DNA from: Comamonadaceae bacterium
Lineage (GTDB): Bacteria; Pseudomonadota; Gammaproteobacteria; Burkholderiales; Burkholderiaceae_C
Direction of reading: 5' to 3'
Length of the DNA stretch: 64,000 nucleotides
Assembly: GCA_947475685.1 (NCBI GenBank)
Contig: CANJNC010000002.1
Span: 1 to 64,000 of the forward strand
Numbering within the stretch: the first letter of the stretch is position 1; the number at the start of each line of letters is the position of its first letter. This document shows, piece after piece, positions 25,753-34,582 of this stretch. The position numbers were made by a program, and so were the translations under genes. The notes below the pieces were generated by a model. It saw only the letters and a program-made list of their open reading frames with translations, searched no databases and was not told where the DNA came from.

Positions 25753-25771
25753 TCTTATGTCTTATAAAAGA
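25753..25771. promoter_or_regulatory. Direct repeat TCTTAT-G-TCTTAT in the mdh/gntR control region
   Basis: TCTTAT at 25753-25758 is repeated at 25760-25765, and the second copy runs into ATAAAAGA to give a partial dyad (TCTT....AAGA, 25760-25771). It lies in the 157-bp gap between divergent mdh and gntR, about 15 bp upstream of a TACAAT (25787-25792) that could be the gntR -10. Position and symmetry suit binding by the adjacent GntR-family protein, but no known consensus was matched. Confidence 0.4.
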
Positions 25772-25820
25772 GCTGGCAAATGTCCTTACAATAGCAACAT
25801 CTGAAAATCAAAGACTTTGC

Positions 25821-26618
25821 ATGCGCGAGCCCACTTCTGCCCCTGATGTCCCCAACGAAGGTCTACTAGATCGGGATGTGCTCAGCCCAAAAGTGCCGTC
25901 TTTCAGCCCTTTGTACCAACAAATCAAGGCTTTGATTTTGCAAAGCCTCAAAGCGGGCGAGTGGAAACCTGGTGAAATCATACCCAGCGAATTTGAATTG
26001 GCCGCTCGTTTTCAAGTCAGCCAAGGCACTGTTCGCAAGGCCGTGGATGAATTGTCCCAAGAGCATTTGTTGCTTCGCAGGCAAGGAAAAGGCACTTTTG
26101 TAGCAACCCATTCCGAGCAAAAATTCCAATATCGCTTCCTCAAACTGGTTCCAAACGCCGAAAACACGGCCCTCTCAGGACCCGCTCATAGAACCGTCCT
26201 TTGGTGTAAAAAGGCAAAGGCCAACCCAGACATCGCCAAATCATTGCAATTGCCCCTCGGTTGCAGCATCCTACAAATCAGAAGAATCTTGTCCTTTGGG
26301 TGCGTTCCCACTATTTTGGAAGACATGATTTTGCCAGGCGACGCCTTCAAGGGCTTGAGCGCTGAGGAGTTGCAAAATCACCAAGGACCGACCTACGCTC
26401 TCTTTGAGAAGACCTATGGTGTACGAATGGTCAGGGCGCAAGAAAAAATCACTGCGGTTCATCCAAGCCCAGAAGATGCAAAAATGCTTAACATCAACGA
26501 CAATACGCCCTTATTGCAAGTTGAACGAGTGGCCTTGACCTATCAAGACAAGCCCATGGAAATCAGGCGAGCTTTGTACAAAACAGAGCATCACCATTAC
26601 AGAAACGATTTAAATTAA
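25821..26618 (+). CDS. GntR family transcriptional regulator, HutC subfamily (UTRA domain)
   Basis: A 265-residue regulator from the ATG at 25821; the open frame reaches further upstream into the control region, but those residues are unlike the family. The winged helix-turn-helix spans about 28-97 (PLYQQIKALILQSL, GEIIPSEFELAARFQVSQGTVRKAVDEL, RRQGKGTFVA), followed by a UTRA ligand-binding domain to the C-terminus (ILQIRRILSF, ENDTPLLQVER-like strand, PMEIRRALYKTEHHHY). It lies between the mdh operon and sdhC and probably senses a carboxylic acid or CoA-ester-related metabolite to control one or both arms. Ligand and targets are inferred from position only. Confidence 0.88.
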   Translation: MREPTSAPDVPNEGLLDRDVLSPKVPSFSPLYQQIKALILQSLKAGEWKPGEIIPSEFELAARFQVSQGTVRKAVDELSQEHLLLRRQGKGTFVATHSEQKFQYRFLKLVPNAENTALSGPAHRTVLWCKKAKANPDIAKSLQLPLGCSILQIRRILSFGCVPTILEDMILPGDAFKGLSAEELQNHQGPTYALFEKTYGVRMVRAQEKITAVHPSPEDAKMLNINDNTPLLQVERVALTYQDKPMEIRRALYKTEHHHYRNDLN

Positions 26619-26686
26619 ATCTTTTTAACTACAAATTAACCTCAATACCCTCAACTTTTAACATCCTAGGTGCAATTGAAATATTT

Positions 26687-26707
26687 TTTTATTGCATTGC
26701 AATAAAA
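26687..26707. promoter_or_regulatory. 21-nt palindrome upstream of sdhC
   Basis: TTTTATTGCA-T-TGCAATAAAA is a perfect inverted repeat with 10-bp arms, located 51 bp before the sdhC ATG and 68 bp after the gntR stop. It has no GC-rich stem or T-run typical of a terminator, so an operator overlapping the sdh promoter is more likely. It differs from the TCTTAT repeat before gntR, so a different regulator may bind. Role inferred. Confidence 0.5.
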
Positions 26708-26757
26708 TTTTAAATCTGATTCAATCCATCAGGCAGCGAAAACAAGAAAGAAACCTC

Positions 26758-27192
26758 ATGACAGAAGCCATAAAAAAACAACGCCCTCAGTTTAGAAACA
26801 TCAATGCGTTCAAAGACTTGACCACTTACAGGCTACCGGCGGCGGGATGGGTCTCTATTTTGCATAGGGTCAGTGGTGCGATCATGTTTTTACTGCTGCC
26901 CTTTATCATTTGGCTGTTTGATACCTCTGTATCTTCAGAGATTTCATTCACCAAATTCAGCTCTGCATTTTTGATTGGCATTGGCATCTTGCCAGCTTGG
27001 TTCATCAAGCTCGTCGTTTTGGCTCTGATTTGGTCGTTTCTACACCACTTGATCGCTGGCGTCAGGCACCTGTACATGGACACCCACCACGCGGTTGACA
27101 AAGATTTTGGTCGAAATTCAGCACGGGTCACCTTGGGCCTCAGCTGGGCGCTCACGGTTCTTTTGGCCGCCAAACTTTTTGGCATTTATTGA
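26758..27192 (+). CDS. sdhC: Succinate dehydrogenase cytochrome b556 subunit
   Basis: A 144-residue membrane anchor of complex II, starting at the ATG at 26758 preceded by AAGAAA; an earlier in-frame ATG at 26692 lies inside the palindrome and is rejected. It has three membrane helices. The SdhC signature RPQFRNINAF ... LPAAGWVSILHRVSGAIMF carries the quinone-site Ser/Arg region, and the heme-ligand histidine region is FLHHLIAGVRHLYMD. It anchors SdhAB and hands electrons to ubiquinone. First gene of sdhCDAB-sdhE-gltA. Confidence 0.95.
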   Translation: MTEAIKKQRPQFRNINAFKDLTTYRLPAAGWVSILHRVSGAIMFLLLPFIIWLFDTSVSSEISFTKFSSAFLIGIGILPAWFIKLVVLALIWSFLHHLIAGVRHLYMDTHHAVDKDFGRNSARVTLGLSWALTVLLAAKLFGIY

Positions 27193-27222
27193 ACCCCATA
27201 GAAACACCCTTAGGAGAAGAAT

Positions 27223-27588
27223 ATGTCAGTCAATTACGGATCTAAGCGCATTGTTGTTGGCGCTCACTACGGGCTGAGGGATTGGTTAGCGCAACGCGTG
27301 ACCGCCTTGTTGATGGCCTTGTTCACTGTGCTTGTCATCTTACAAGTCGTTTTGAGAACAGGCAGCATGGGGTACGACGCATGGTCAGGCATTTTCAGCA
27401 CCCAATGGATGAAGAGTTTGACCTTTGCGGTGATCGTTTCCTTGGCTTACCACGCATGGGTAGGAATGAGAGACATCTGGATGGATTACGTCCAAGCCGT
27501 TGCAGTGCGTTTGGTTTTACAAGTTTTTACCCTGGTTTGGCTGGTTGCATGTTCTGGCTGGGCAATACAAGTTCTTTGGAGACTTTAA
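27223..27588 (+). CDS. sdhD: Succinate dehydrogenase hydrophobic membrane anchor subunit
   Basis: A 121-residue protein with three membrane helices (about 18-38, 57-78, 90-112). GSKRIVVGAHYGLRDWLAQRVTA is the typical betaproteobacterial SdhD N-terminus. The heme-ligand and quinone-site region is SLAYHAWVGMRDIWMDYV. A good ribosome site, AGGAGAAGA, precedes the ATG at 27223. It lies 30 bp after sdhC and 3 bp before sdhA. Confidence 0.94.
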   Translation: MSVNYGSKRIVVGAHYGLRDWLAQRVTALLMALFTVLVILQVVLRTGSMGYDAWSGIFSTQWMKSLTFAVIVSLAYHAWVGMRDIWMDYVQAVAVRLVLQVFTLVWLVACSGWAIQVLWRL

Positions 27589-27591
27589 TTT

Positions 27592-29388
27592 ATGACTTCT
27601 TCCCATTCCATCCCTCGCCGTAAATTTGACGTTGTGATCGTTGGCGCCGGTGGCTCAGGTATGCGCGCCTCGCTTCAATTGGCTCGCGCAGGTTTAAACG
27701 TGGTTGTTCTATCCAAAGTGTTCCCAACCCGCTCACACACTGTGGCCGCTCAAGGAGGCATTGGTGCCTCCCTTGGCAACATGTCTGAAGACAATTGGCA
27801 CTATCACTTCTACGACACCGTCAAAGGCTCCGACTGGTTGGGAGACCAAGACGCCATTGAATTCATGTGCCGTGAAGCCCCCAAAGTGGTCTATGACTTG
27901 GAACACATGGGCATGCCCTTTGACCGCAATCCTGATGGCACCATCTACCAGCGCCCCTTTGGTGGACATACGGCCAACTATGGAGAAAAGCCCGTTCAAC
28001 GCGCCTGCGCTGCAGCCGACAGAACGGGCCACGCCATGCTTCATACGCTTTATCAACAAAACGTTCAAGCCAAAACCAGCTTTTTTGTAGAGTGGATGGC
28101 CTTGGACCTCATTCGTGACCATGAAGGAGACGTTGTAGGGGTCACGGCCCTTGAAATGGAAACGGGCGAGATCTACATTTTGGAAGCCAAAACGGTCCTC
28201 TTGGCAACTGGCGGGGCAGGACGCATCTTTGATGCGTCTACCAATGCGTTCATCAACACCGGTGACGGACTTGGCATGGCTGCCAGAGCAAATATTGCTT
28301 TGGAAGACATGGAGTTTTGGCAGTTTCACCCCACTGGTGTTGCCGGTGCTGGCGTGCTGCTCACCGAAGGTTGCCGTGGTGAGGGTGCGATTCTTTTGAA
28401 CTCCAACGGCGAGCGCTTCATGGAGCGCTATGCACCTACTTTGAAAGACTTGGCACCCAGGGACTTTGTCTCTCGCTCCATGGACCAAGAAATCAAAGAA
28501 GGTCGAGGCTGCGGGCCCAACAAAGATTACGTGCTCTTGAAACTCGATCACTTGGGCGCAGAGACGATCATGAAAAGGCTGCCCTCGGTCTATGAAATTG
28601 GGCTGAACTTTGCCAACGTGGACATCACCAAAGAAGCCATCCCTGTAGTGCCAACGATACACTACCAAATGGGTGGAATTCCAACCAATATTCATGGCCA
28701 AGTGGTCGATCAAACCGCAAGCCATCACTCAGAACCCGTCAATGGCCTGTACGCAGTCGGCGAGTGCTCTTGCGTATCGGTTCACGGCGCCAATCGGCTG
28801 GGCACCAACTCTTTGCTTGACTTGCTCGTCTTTGGACGCGCAGCGGGCAATCACATTGTTGACTTTCATCACAAGCATAAAGCCCTCAAGCCCCTGCCCA
28901 AAGATGCAGCGGACTTGACGCTTGCGAGACTTGCTCGACTCGACAGCGCAAAAGACGGCGAGTATGCACAAGTCGTCGCCAATGACCTTCGCAAGACCAT
29001 GCAACAACACGCAGGTGTTTTCAGAACACAAGCCAGCATGGATGAAGGGGTCATGAAAATTGCCCAATTGCGTGAACGCGTCAAATCCATTGGCTTGAAA
29101 GACTCCTCCAAAGTGTTCAATACCGCCAGAATTGAAGCTCTAGAAGTTGATAACTTGATTGAATGTGCACAAGCTACGATGGTCAGCGCAGCCGCCAGGC
29201 ACGAAAGCCGTGGTGCGCACACGGTGGACGACTATGCCGACTCAGCGGCACATCCAAATGGGCGCAATGATGAAGAATGGCTCAAGCACTCCCTTTGGTA
29301 CAGCGAAGGCAATCGCCTGAGCTACAAGCCTGTCACCATGAAGCCCCTGAGCGTTGAAAGCATTGAGCTCAAAGTCAGAACCTTCTAA
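27592..29388 (+). CDS. sdhA: Succinate dehydrogenase flavoprotein subunit
   Basis: A 598-residue catalytic subunit that oxidises succinate to fumarate with covalently bound FAD. The Rossmann motif is GAGGSGMRASLQLA; the flavin-linking histidine is H49 in TRSHTVAAQGG. The substrate site is in FHPTGVAGAG, LTEGCRGEGA and the GGIPTN region. The C-terminal capping helices end RLSYKPVTMKPL. It has almost no Shine-Dalgarno sequence (ACTTTAATTT before the ATG) and starts 3 bp after sdhD, so translation is probably coupled. Confidence 0.98.
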   Translation: MTSSHSIPRRKFDVVIVGAGGSGMRASLQLARAGLNVVVLSKVFPTRSHTVAAQGGIGASLGNMSEDNWHYHFYDTVKGSDWLGDQDAIEFMCREAPKVVYDLEHMGMPFDRNPDGTIYQRPFGGHTANYGEKPVQRACAAADRTGHAMLHTLYQQNVQAKTSFFVEWMALDLIRDHEGDVVGVTALEMETGEIYILEAKTVLLATGGAGRIFDASTNAFINTGDGLGMAARANIALEDMEFWQFHPTGVAGAGVLLTEGCRGEGAILLNSNGERFMERYAPTLKDLAPRDFVSRSMDQEIKEGRGCGPNKDYVLLKLDHLGAETIMKRLPSVYEIGLNFANVDITKEAIPVVPTIHYQMGGIPTNIHGQVVDQTASHHSEPVNGLYAVGECSCVSVHGANRLGTNSLLDLLVFGRAAGNHIVDFHHKHKALKPLPKDAADLTLARLARLDSAKDGEYAQVVANDLRKTMQQHAGVFRTQASMDEGVMKIAQLRERVKSIGLKDSSKVFNTARIEALEVDNLIECAQATMVSAAARHESRGAHTVDDYADSAAHPNGRNDEEWLKHSLWYSEGNRLSYKPVTMKPLSVESIELKVRTF

Positions 29389-29414
29389 GACACCCCCCTA
29401 TATTGGAGAATTTT

Positions 29415-30119
29415 ATGCTATCAAGAACCTTTCAGATTTATCGCTACGATCCAGACAAGGATGCCAAACCCTACATGCAAACCATCGTCATCCAATTGGA
29501 TGGCCATGAGCGCATGTTGTTGGATGTGTTGATGAAGCTCAAAGAAATCGACCCCACGATTTCATTCAGGCGCTCATGTCGCGAAGGCGTTTGTGGCTCG
29601 GATGCCATGAACATCAACGGAAAAAATGGCTTGGCTTGTTTAACCAACATGCTCACCTTGCCCGAGAAAATTGTTCTCAAACCCCTGCCAGGTCTGCCCG
29701 TGATCAGAGATTTGATTGTCGATATGACCCAATTTTTCAAGCAATATCACTCGATCAAACCCTACTTGGTCAATGAGACCATGCCCCCAGAAAAAGAGCG
29801 TCTTCAGTCCCCCGAAGAGCGCGATGAGCTCAATGGACTCTACGAGTGCATTTTGTGTGCAAGTTGCTCAACCAGTTGTCCCTCATTTTGGTGGAATCCA
29901 GATAAATTTGTAGGCCCTGCTGGACTCTTGCAGGCCTATCGTTTCATTGCTGACAGCAGGGACCACGGCACCGCCGAGAGATTGGACAATTTAGAAGATC
30001 CTTACCGACTCTTTAGATGTCACACCATCATGAATTGCGTAGATGTTTGCCCCAAAGGACTCAATCCCACACAGGCCATTGGCAAAATCAAAGAGCTCAT
30101 GGTTCGCCGAGCCGTTTAA
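29415..30119 (+). CDS. sdhB: Succinate dehydrogenase iron-sulfur subunit
   Basis: A 234-residue electron-transfer subunit. The ATG at 29415 is preceded by TTGGAGA; the in-frame TTG inside that site is not the start. The [2Fe-2S] site is C55, C60, Asp63 and C75, with Asp as in E. coli. The [4Fe-4S] site is C145, C148, C151 (with C155 next). The [3Fe-4S] site uses C155, C202 and C208, with C212 completing the [4Fe-4S] set as in the family. These clusters pass electrons from FAD in SdhA to quinone at SdhCD. Length is normal. Confidence 0.97.
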   Translation: MLSRTFQIYRYDPDKDAKPYMQTIVIQLDGHERMLLDVLMKLKEIDPTISFRRSCREGVCGSDAMNINGKNGLACLTNMLTLPEKIVLKPLPGLPVIRDLIVDMTQFFKQYHSIKPYLVNETMPPEKERLQSPEERDELNGLYECILCASCSTSCPSFWWNPDKFVGPAGLLQAYRFIADSRDHGTAERLDNLEDPYRLFRCHTIMNCVDVCPKGLNPTQAIGKIKELMVRRAV

Positions 30120-30131
30120 TTCAACTCCATC

Positions 30132-30428
30132 ATGAATGTCGTTGACTCCTTTCTCGCAGGCCTTGATCCCCTCACGATGCTAGGAGTTCGAGAATTGAGT
30201 AAACTGCGCTGGCGATGTCGGCGTGGATTGTTGGAAAATGATTTGATGATCGAAGCATTTTTCAACCGCTACGAGAAAGACCTGACTGTCAAAGTGGCTC
30301 AAGCCTTGTATGATTTAATGGACCTTTCAGACAATGACTTGATGGATTTGTTTCTCAAAAGAACCGAGCTGACACAAGATCTTTACACTTCTGAAAGACA
30401 AGAAGTACTCGATAAAATAAGAAAATAA
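30132..30428 (+). CDS. sdhE: FAD assembly factor SdhE (YgfY/Sdh5 family)
   Basis: A 98-residue small helical protein with RWRCRRGLLENDLMIEAFF, a variant of the family's RRGMLELD signature, followed by the acidic helical segment DLMDLSDNDLMDLFL. It promotes covalent attachment of FAD to SdhA. It lies 12 bp after sdhB and just before gltA, the usual betaproteobacterial position, which supports the call despite the short length. Confidence 0.93.
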   Translation: MNVVDSFLAGLDPLTMLGVRELSKLRWRCRRGLLENDLMIEAFFNRYEKDLTVKVAQALYDLMDLSDNDLMDLFLKRTELTQDLYTSERQEVLDKIRK

Positions 30429-30462
30429 GACTTTCGCTGTTTAATTTAAAGGAAAACCGATC

Positions 30463-31773
30463 ATGAAACTCGCTGATTACAAAGCCACCATCGCCTTTTC
30501 AAATGGCGCACCCAGTTTTGAAATGCCTGTCTACAACGGCAGCATTGGACCAGATGTAATTGACATCAGGAAACTCTATGGACAAACGGGCCTCTTTACC
30601 TATGATCCTGGGTTTTTATCAACTGCTTCTTGCGAATCGGCCATCACCTATATCGATGGCGACAAGGGCGAGTTGCTCTACCGTGGATACCCCATTGAGC
30701 AACTGGCGACCAATTGTGACTTTATGGAGACTTGCCACCTTTTGCTCCATGGCGAATTGCCCAATGCCAGTGAGAAAGTTGCTTTCTCCAAGTTGGTCAC
30801 CAATCACACCATGGTCAACGAACAACTGCATTTTTTCTTAAGAGGGTTCAGAAGAGACGCACACCCGATGGCGGTCATGACCGGCTTGGTCGGTGCATTG
30901 TCAGCCTTTTATCACGACAGCACAGACATCAACAATCCCGAGCACCGCGAAATATCTGCGATTCGCTTGATTGCAAAAATGCCAACCTTGGTCTCCATGG
31001 CTTACAAGTACAGCATTGGGCAGCCCTACATGTATCCAAGAAACGACCTCTCGTATGCAGGCAACTTCTTGCGCATGATGTTTGGAAACCCTTGTGAAGA
31101 CTACGTGGTCAACCCTGTCCTTGAGCGCGCTTTGGACCGCATTTTCATTTTGCACGCCGACCACGAGCAAAATGCATCCACCTCCACGGTGCGCTTATGT
31201 GGATCCTCTGGCACCAACCCTTTTGCCGCCATTGCGGCAGGTGTTGCCTGTCTTTGGGGTCCTGCTCACGGCGGCGCCAATGAGGCATGCTTGAACATGC
31301 TCGAGCATCTTCAAGCGCAGGGTGGTGTTGCCAAAGTTGGCGAATTCATGAATCAAGTCAAAGACAAAAACTCAAGCGTTAAGCTCATGGGCTTTGGTCA
31401 CCGTGTGTATAAAAACTACGATCCTAGAGCAACTTTGATGCAAGAGACTTGCAACGAGGTCCTCAAAGAGCTTGGCCTGGAGAACGATCCCTTGTTTAAA
31501 TTGGCCAAGGCTGTGGAAAAAATTGCACTTGAAGACGACTACTTTGTGCAAAGAAAGCTCTACCCCAATGTTGACTTTTACTCTGGTATTGTTCAGCGTG
31601 CCATTGGCATTCCTGTCAACATGTTCACTGGGATTTTTGCACTCGCTAGAACGGTCGGTTGGATTGCTCAATTGAATGAAATGATTGCCGACCCAGAGTA
31701 CAAAATTGGCAGACCTAGGCAACTCTTTACAGGAGCTACTAAAAGAGAAGTTAAGCCCCTCGATAAGCGTTGA
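30463..31773 (+). CDS. gltA: Citrate synthase (hexameric, type II)
   Basis: A 436-residue enzyme condensing acetyl-CoA and oxaloacetate to citrate. Signatures include [34 protein letters not shown], the catalytic His regions [11 protein letters not shown] and [14 protein letters not shown], and the catalytic Asp in [10 protein letters not shown]. An AAAGGAAAACC site precedes the ATG. The length and N-terminal beta-rich domain match the NADH-sensitive Gram-negative type. Last gene of the sdh operon; a strong terminator follows at 31805-31832. Confidence 0.98.
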   Translation: MKLADYKATIAFSNGAPSFEMPVYNGSIGPDVIDIRKLYGQTGLFTYDPGFLSTASCESAITYIDGDKGELLYRGYPIEQLATNCDFMETCHLLLHGELPNASEKVAFSKLVTNHTMVNEQLHFFLRGFRRDAHPMAVMTGLVGALSAFYHDSTDINNPEHREISAIRLIAKMPTLVSMAYKYSIGQPYMYPRNDLSYAGNFLRMMFGNPCEDYVVNPVLERALDRIFILHADHEQNASTSTVRLCGSSGTNPFAAIAAGVACLWGPAHGGANEACLNMLEHLQAQGGVAKVGEFMNQVKDKNSSVKLMGFGHRVYKNYDPRATLMQETCNEVLKELGLENDPLFKLAKAVEKIALEDDYFVQRKLYPNVDFYSGIVQRAIGIPVNMFTGIFALARTVGWIAQLNEMIADPEYKIGRPRQLFTGATKREVKPLDKR

Positions 31774-31804
31774 TCAGACCGATTCAAGGCAATTTAAGCA
31801 TCGC

Positions 31805-31832
31805 AATAGGGGCTACTTGGCCCCTATTTTTT
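31805..31832 (+). terminator. Intrinsic terminator of the sdhCDAB-sdhE-gltA operon
   Basis: A perfect 9-bp stem AATAGGGGC (31805-31813) with GCCCCTATT (31820-31828), a 6-nt loop, then TTTT. It lies 32 bp after the gltA stop. The next gene begins 16 bp downstream, so that gene needs read-through or a promoter inside the terminator region. Confidence 0.88.
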
Positions 31833-31847
31833 GAGCCCCCATTGAAG

Positions 31848-32249
31848 ATGACCAACCAGCCACTGCCCTTGCTGACTCAAGCCGCTCAATTGCTTGGACT
31901 TTGTCTTTTTAAAGAAGAGGTGCAGGCATGCACGTGCCCACTCAAAAACGCCCAAGGCTGGACAAGTGTGTCTGAGAGCGATTGGCCAGTGCACATGCAA
32001 GCGCTTGCAACTCTACAAGACCCTGAAACCCTTGATGCAAGCTTTGAGGAGTTTCACCCCGAAGGCACGCGGTATGACTCCCCGCACGCGCCCGTTGCGC
32101 TGGGGTTTTTTCCGACCAATCGATGTACCGTTTTTAAGTGCGAAAAATGCAATCAATGCGCACTTCGATACACAGAGTTTGGTGGCTACTATGTCGATGC
32201 GCGCGCCAGGCTATTGGATCCTCAGCTGATCGTTAAAGAATTGAAGTAG
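31848..32249 (+). CDS. Small cysteine-rich protein of unknown function downstream of gltA
   Basis: A 133-residue soluble protein from the ATG at 31848 (an in-frame extension upstream would run through the gltA terminator). The N-terminal half has no obvious motif apart from CTC at 28-30. Near the C-terminus four cysteines, C93-x4-C98-x2-C101-x2-C104, sit in a segment starting NRCTVFKCEKC and followed by LRYTEFGGYYVDAR, which looks like a small metal (zinc) knuckle. I recall similar hypothetical proteins in this neighbourhood in Burkholderiales but know no function. It sits between gltA and leuC. Confidence 0.7.
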   Translation: MTNQPLPLLTQAAQLLGLCLFKEEVQACTCPLKNAQGWTSVSESDWPVHMQALATLQDPETLDASFEEFHPEGTRYDSPHAPVALGFFPTNRCTVFKCEKCNQCALRYTEFGGYYVDARARLLDPQLIVKELK

Positions 32250-32407
32250 CCCTTCTGAGGCCCCTCCCTTTGCCTGACTTTCACGTGCAGTCCCATGCTT
32301 GCGCCAGACCCCACAAATTGACCAATAAATAAGCGAGTGTCTGTAAAAGAGCTCTCTAAGAGCCTAAAATATTGCTTTTCTATCAAAAATAAGAAAGAGC
32401 CAACACC

Positions 32408-33829
32408 ATGGGACTCACACTTTACGACAAAATTTGGTCAGAACACGTTGTTCACGTTGAAGAAGACGGCACGTCTGTTTTGTACATTGATCGCCACTTG
32501 GTGCATGAAGTCACCAGCGCTCAGGCCTACGAGGGCTTGAGACAAGCCAATCGCAAGGTCTGGCGCATCAGCTCCGTGGTCGCCACAGCCGATCACAACA
32601 CACCGACCACGGGCTGGGAGTTGGGCTACGATGGCATCACCGACCCCATCAGCAAAGAACAAGTGGTCACCTTGGATCAAAACATCGCACAATATGGATC
32701 GGCCGCTTACTTTCCATTTTTAAGCAAACGACAAGGGATTGTTCACGTCATCGGCCCAGAGAACGGTGCTATTTTGCCCGGCATGACGGTCGTGTGCGGC
32801 GACTCTCACACCTCCACGCACGGCGCCTTGGGGGCGCTCGCCCATGGCATAGGCACGAGTGAAGTGGAGCATGTTTTGGCAACCCAAACACTGCTGACTA
32901 AAAAAGCCAAGAACATGTTGATTCGCGTCAACGGAAGCGTGAACAAAGCTTGTACCGCCAAAGACATTGTCTTGGCCATCATTGGTCACATAGGGACAGC
33001 CGGTGGCACGGGATACACGATTGAGTTTGCCGGCTCAGCGATTCGCTCTCTGTCCATTGAAGGACGCATGACCTTGTGCAATATGGCCATTGAAGGTGGT
33101 GCGAGAGCGGGATTGGTCGCTGTGGATGAAAAAACCATCGAGTACGTCAAAGGCCGTCTTCTCTCACCCACCGGTGTTGAGTGGGACATGGCAAGCGCAT
33201 ACTGGAAAACACTCCACTCGGACCCCGATGCCAAGTTTGACACGGTGGTTGATATGGATGCAAGCACCATTTATCCTCAAGTCACCTGGGGAACCTCCCC
33301 CGAGATGGTCTTGGACATCACCGGCAAAGTGCCCGATCCCGACAAAGAAAAAGATCCAAGCAAGCGTGGCGCCATTGAACGCGCTTTGCTCTACATGGGC
33401 CTAGAGCCTGGCAAAGCCATCGATGACATCCATGTAGATAAAGTGTTCATTGGGTCGTGCACCAATTCAAGAATTGAAGACATGCGCGAAGCCGCTCAAG
33501 TGGTGAAAAGACTGGGTCAAAAGGTCGCTAAAAATGTACGCCTAGCACTTGTGGTGCCTGGCTCTGGCTTGGTCAAAGAGCAAGCTGAAAAAGAAGGCCT
33601 GGATGTCATTTTCAAGGCCGCTGGGTTTGAGTGGCGCGAGCCTGGTTGCTCCATGTGTTTGGCCATGAATGCAGACCGACTCGAGCCTGGTGAGCGTTGC
33701 GCATCAACGAGCAATCGAAACTTTGAAGGCCGTCAAGGCGCAGGGGGTCGCACCCATTTGGTCTCCCCTGCCATGGCCGCTGCCGCAGCCATTCATGGCC
33801 ACTTTGTTGACATACGAAAATTTTCTTAA
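32408..33829 (+). CDS. leuC: 3-isopropylmalate dehydratase large subunit
   Basis: A 473-residue aconitase-superfamily subunit that, with LeuD, isomerises 2- to 3-isopropylmalate in leucine synthesis. Segments [34 protein letters not shown] and the [4Fe-4S] cysteines in [14 protein letters not shown] and [10 protein letters not shown] are diagnostic. It ends DIRKFS as usual. The ATG at 32408 follows AAGAAAGAG. The 158-bp leader upstream carries a TTGACC (around 32317) that may be part of the leuCDB promoter. leuD follows by 16 bp. Confidence 0.97.
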   Translation: MGLTLYDKIWSEHVVHVEEDGTSVLYIDRHLVHEVTSAQAYEGLRQANRKVWRISSVVATADHNTPTTGWELGYDGITDPISKEQVVTLDQNIAQYGSAAYFPFLSKRQGIVHVIGPENGAILPGMTVVCGDSHTSTHGALGALAHGIGTSEVEHVLATQTLLTKKAKNMLIRVNGSVNKACTAKDIVLAIIGHIGTAGGTGYTIEFAGSAIRSLSIEGRMTLCNMAIEGGARAGLVAVDEKTIEYVKGRLLSPTGVEWDMASAYWKTLHSDPDAKFDTVVDMDASTIYPQVTWGTSPEMVLDITGKVPDPDKEKDPSKRGAIERALLYMGLEPGKAIDDIHVDKVFIGSCTNSRIEDMREAAQVVKRLGQKVAKNVRLALVVPGSGLVKEQAEKEGLDVIFKAAGFEWREPGCSMCLAMNADRLEPGERCASTSNRNFEGRQGAGGRTHLVSPAMAAAAAIHGHFVDIRKFS

Positions 33830-33845
33830 GAGACGAGGCACAAAA

Positions 33846-34502
33846 ATGCAAAAGTTTTCCACCTTAAAGGGTTTGGTCGCTCCCATAGACCGCGAAAATG
33901 TAGATACAGATGCCATCATTCCCAAACAATTTTTAAAATCAATTAAAAAAACCGGCTTTGGTCCCAATTTATTTGATGAATGGCGTTATTTGGATGAAGG
34001 CTTTCCTGGACAAGACCCCACGAGCAGAAAAATCAACCCCGACTTCGTCTTAAATCAAGCGCGCTACAAAGGCGCATCGATTTTGCTTGCTCGAAAGAAT
34101 TTTGGTTGTGGCTCTTCGCGTGAGCATGCACCGTGGGCCATCGATCAATTTGGCTTCAGGGCCATTTTGGCACCTAGCTACGCGGACATCTTTTTTAACA
34201 ATTGTTTTAAAAATGGCTTATTGCCCATTGTCTTGCCTGAGCGCATCATCGATCAGCTCTTTAATGAGGTGTCTGGCTTCGTTGGCTATCAACTCACCAT
34301 TGACCTAGAGCGCCAAGTGATCGTGCGCGCGCAAGGGCAGGAGACCCCCTTTGAGGTTGAAGCCTTCAGAAAGCACTGTTTGATCAATGGCTTAGATGAC
34401 ATTGGTTTGACGCTTCATCACTCTCAAAAAATTCGAGACTTTGAGACCCATCGCTTGGCCACCAAGCCGTGGCTTGCGCATACCCTTGCACCTCAGACTT
34501 GA
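33846..34502 (+). CDS. leuD: 3-isopropylmalate dehydratase small subunit
   Basis: A 218-residue swivel-domain partner of LeuC. The start at 33846 ([20 protein letters not shown]) has GAGG upstream; the open frame extending back into leuC is out of phase with that gene and is ignored. Family signatures are [25 protein letters not shown], and the active-site region [17 protein letters not shown]. Length normal. An 80-bp gap separates it from leuB. Confidence 0.97.
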   Translation: MQKFSTLKGLVAPIDRENVDTDAIIPKQFLKSIKKTGFGPNLFDEWRYLDEGFPGQDPTSRKINPDFVLNQARYKGASILLARKNFGCGSSREHAPWAIDQFGFRAILAPSYADIFFNNCFKNGLLPIVLPERIIDQLFNEVSGFVGYQLTIDLERQVIVRAQGQETPFEVEAFRKHCLINGLDDIGLTLHHSQKIRDFETHRLATKPWLAHTLAPQT

Positions 34503-34582
34503 TCAAACCCATCGCATACACCTGCCATCATTGCACCTTGGTTTGGACTTGAATTGTTTGACCCCTTATTTTAAAAACGAAC

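Noticed and set aside
26692-26757. Upstream ATG extension of SdhC
   Set aside because: The start would lie within the palindrome and add 22 basic residues not seen in SdhC; the ATG at 26758 has a ribosome site.
27733-28728. 331-codon open frame antisense to sdhA
   Set aside because: It mirrors a highly conserved sdhA; codon bias of the sense gene keeps the opposite frame open. No ribosome site and no recognisable protein.
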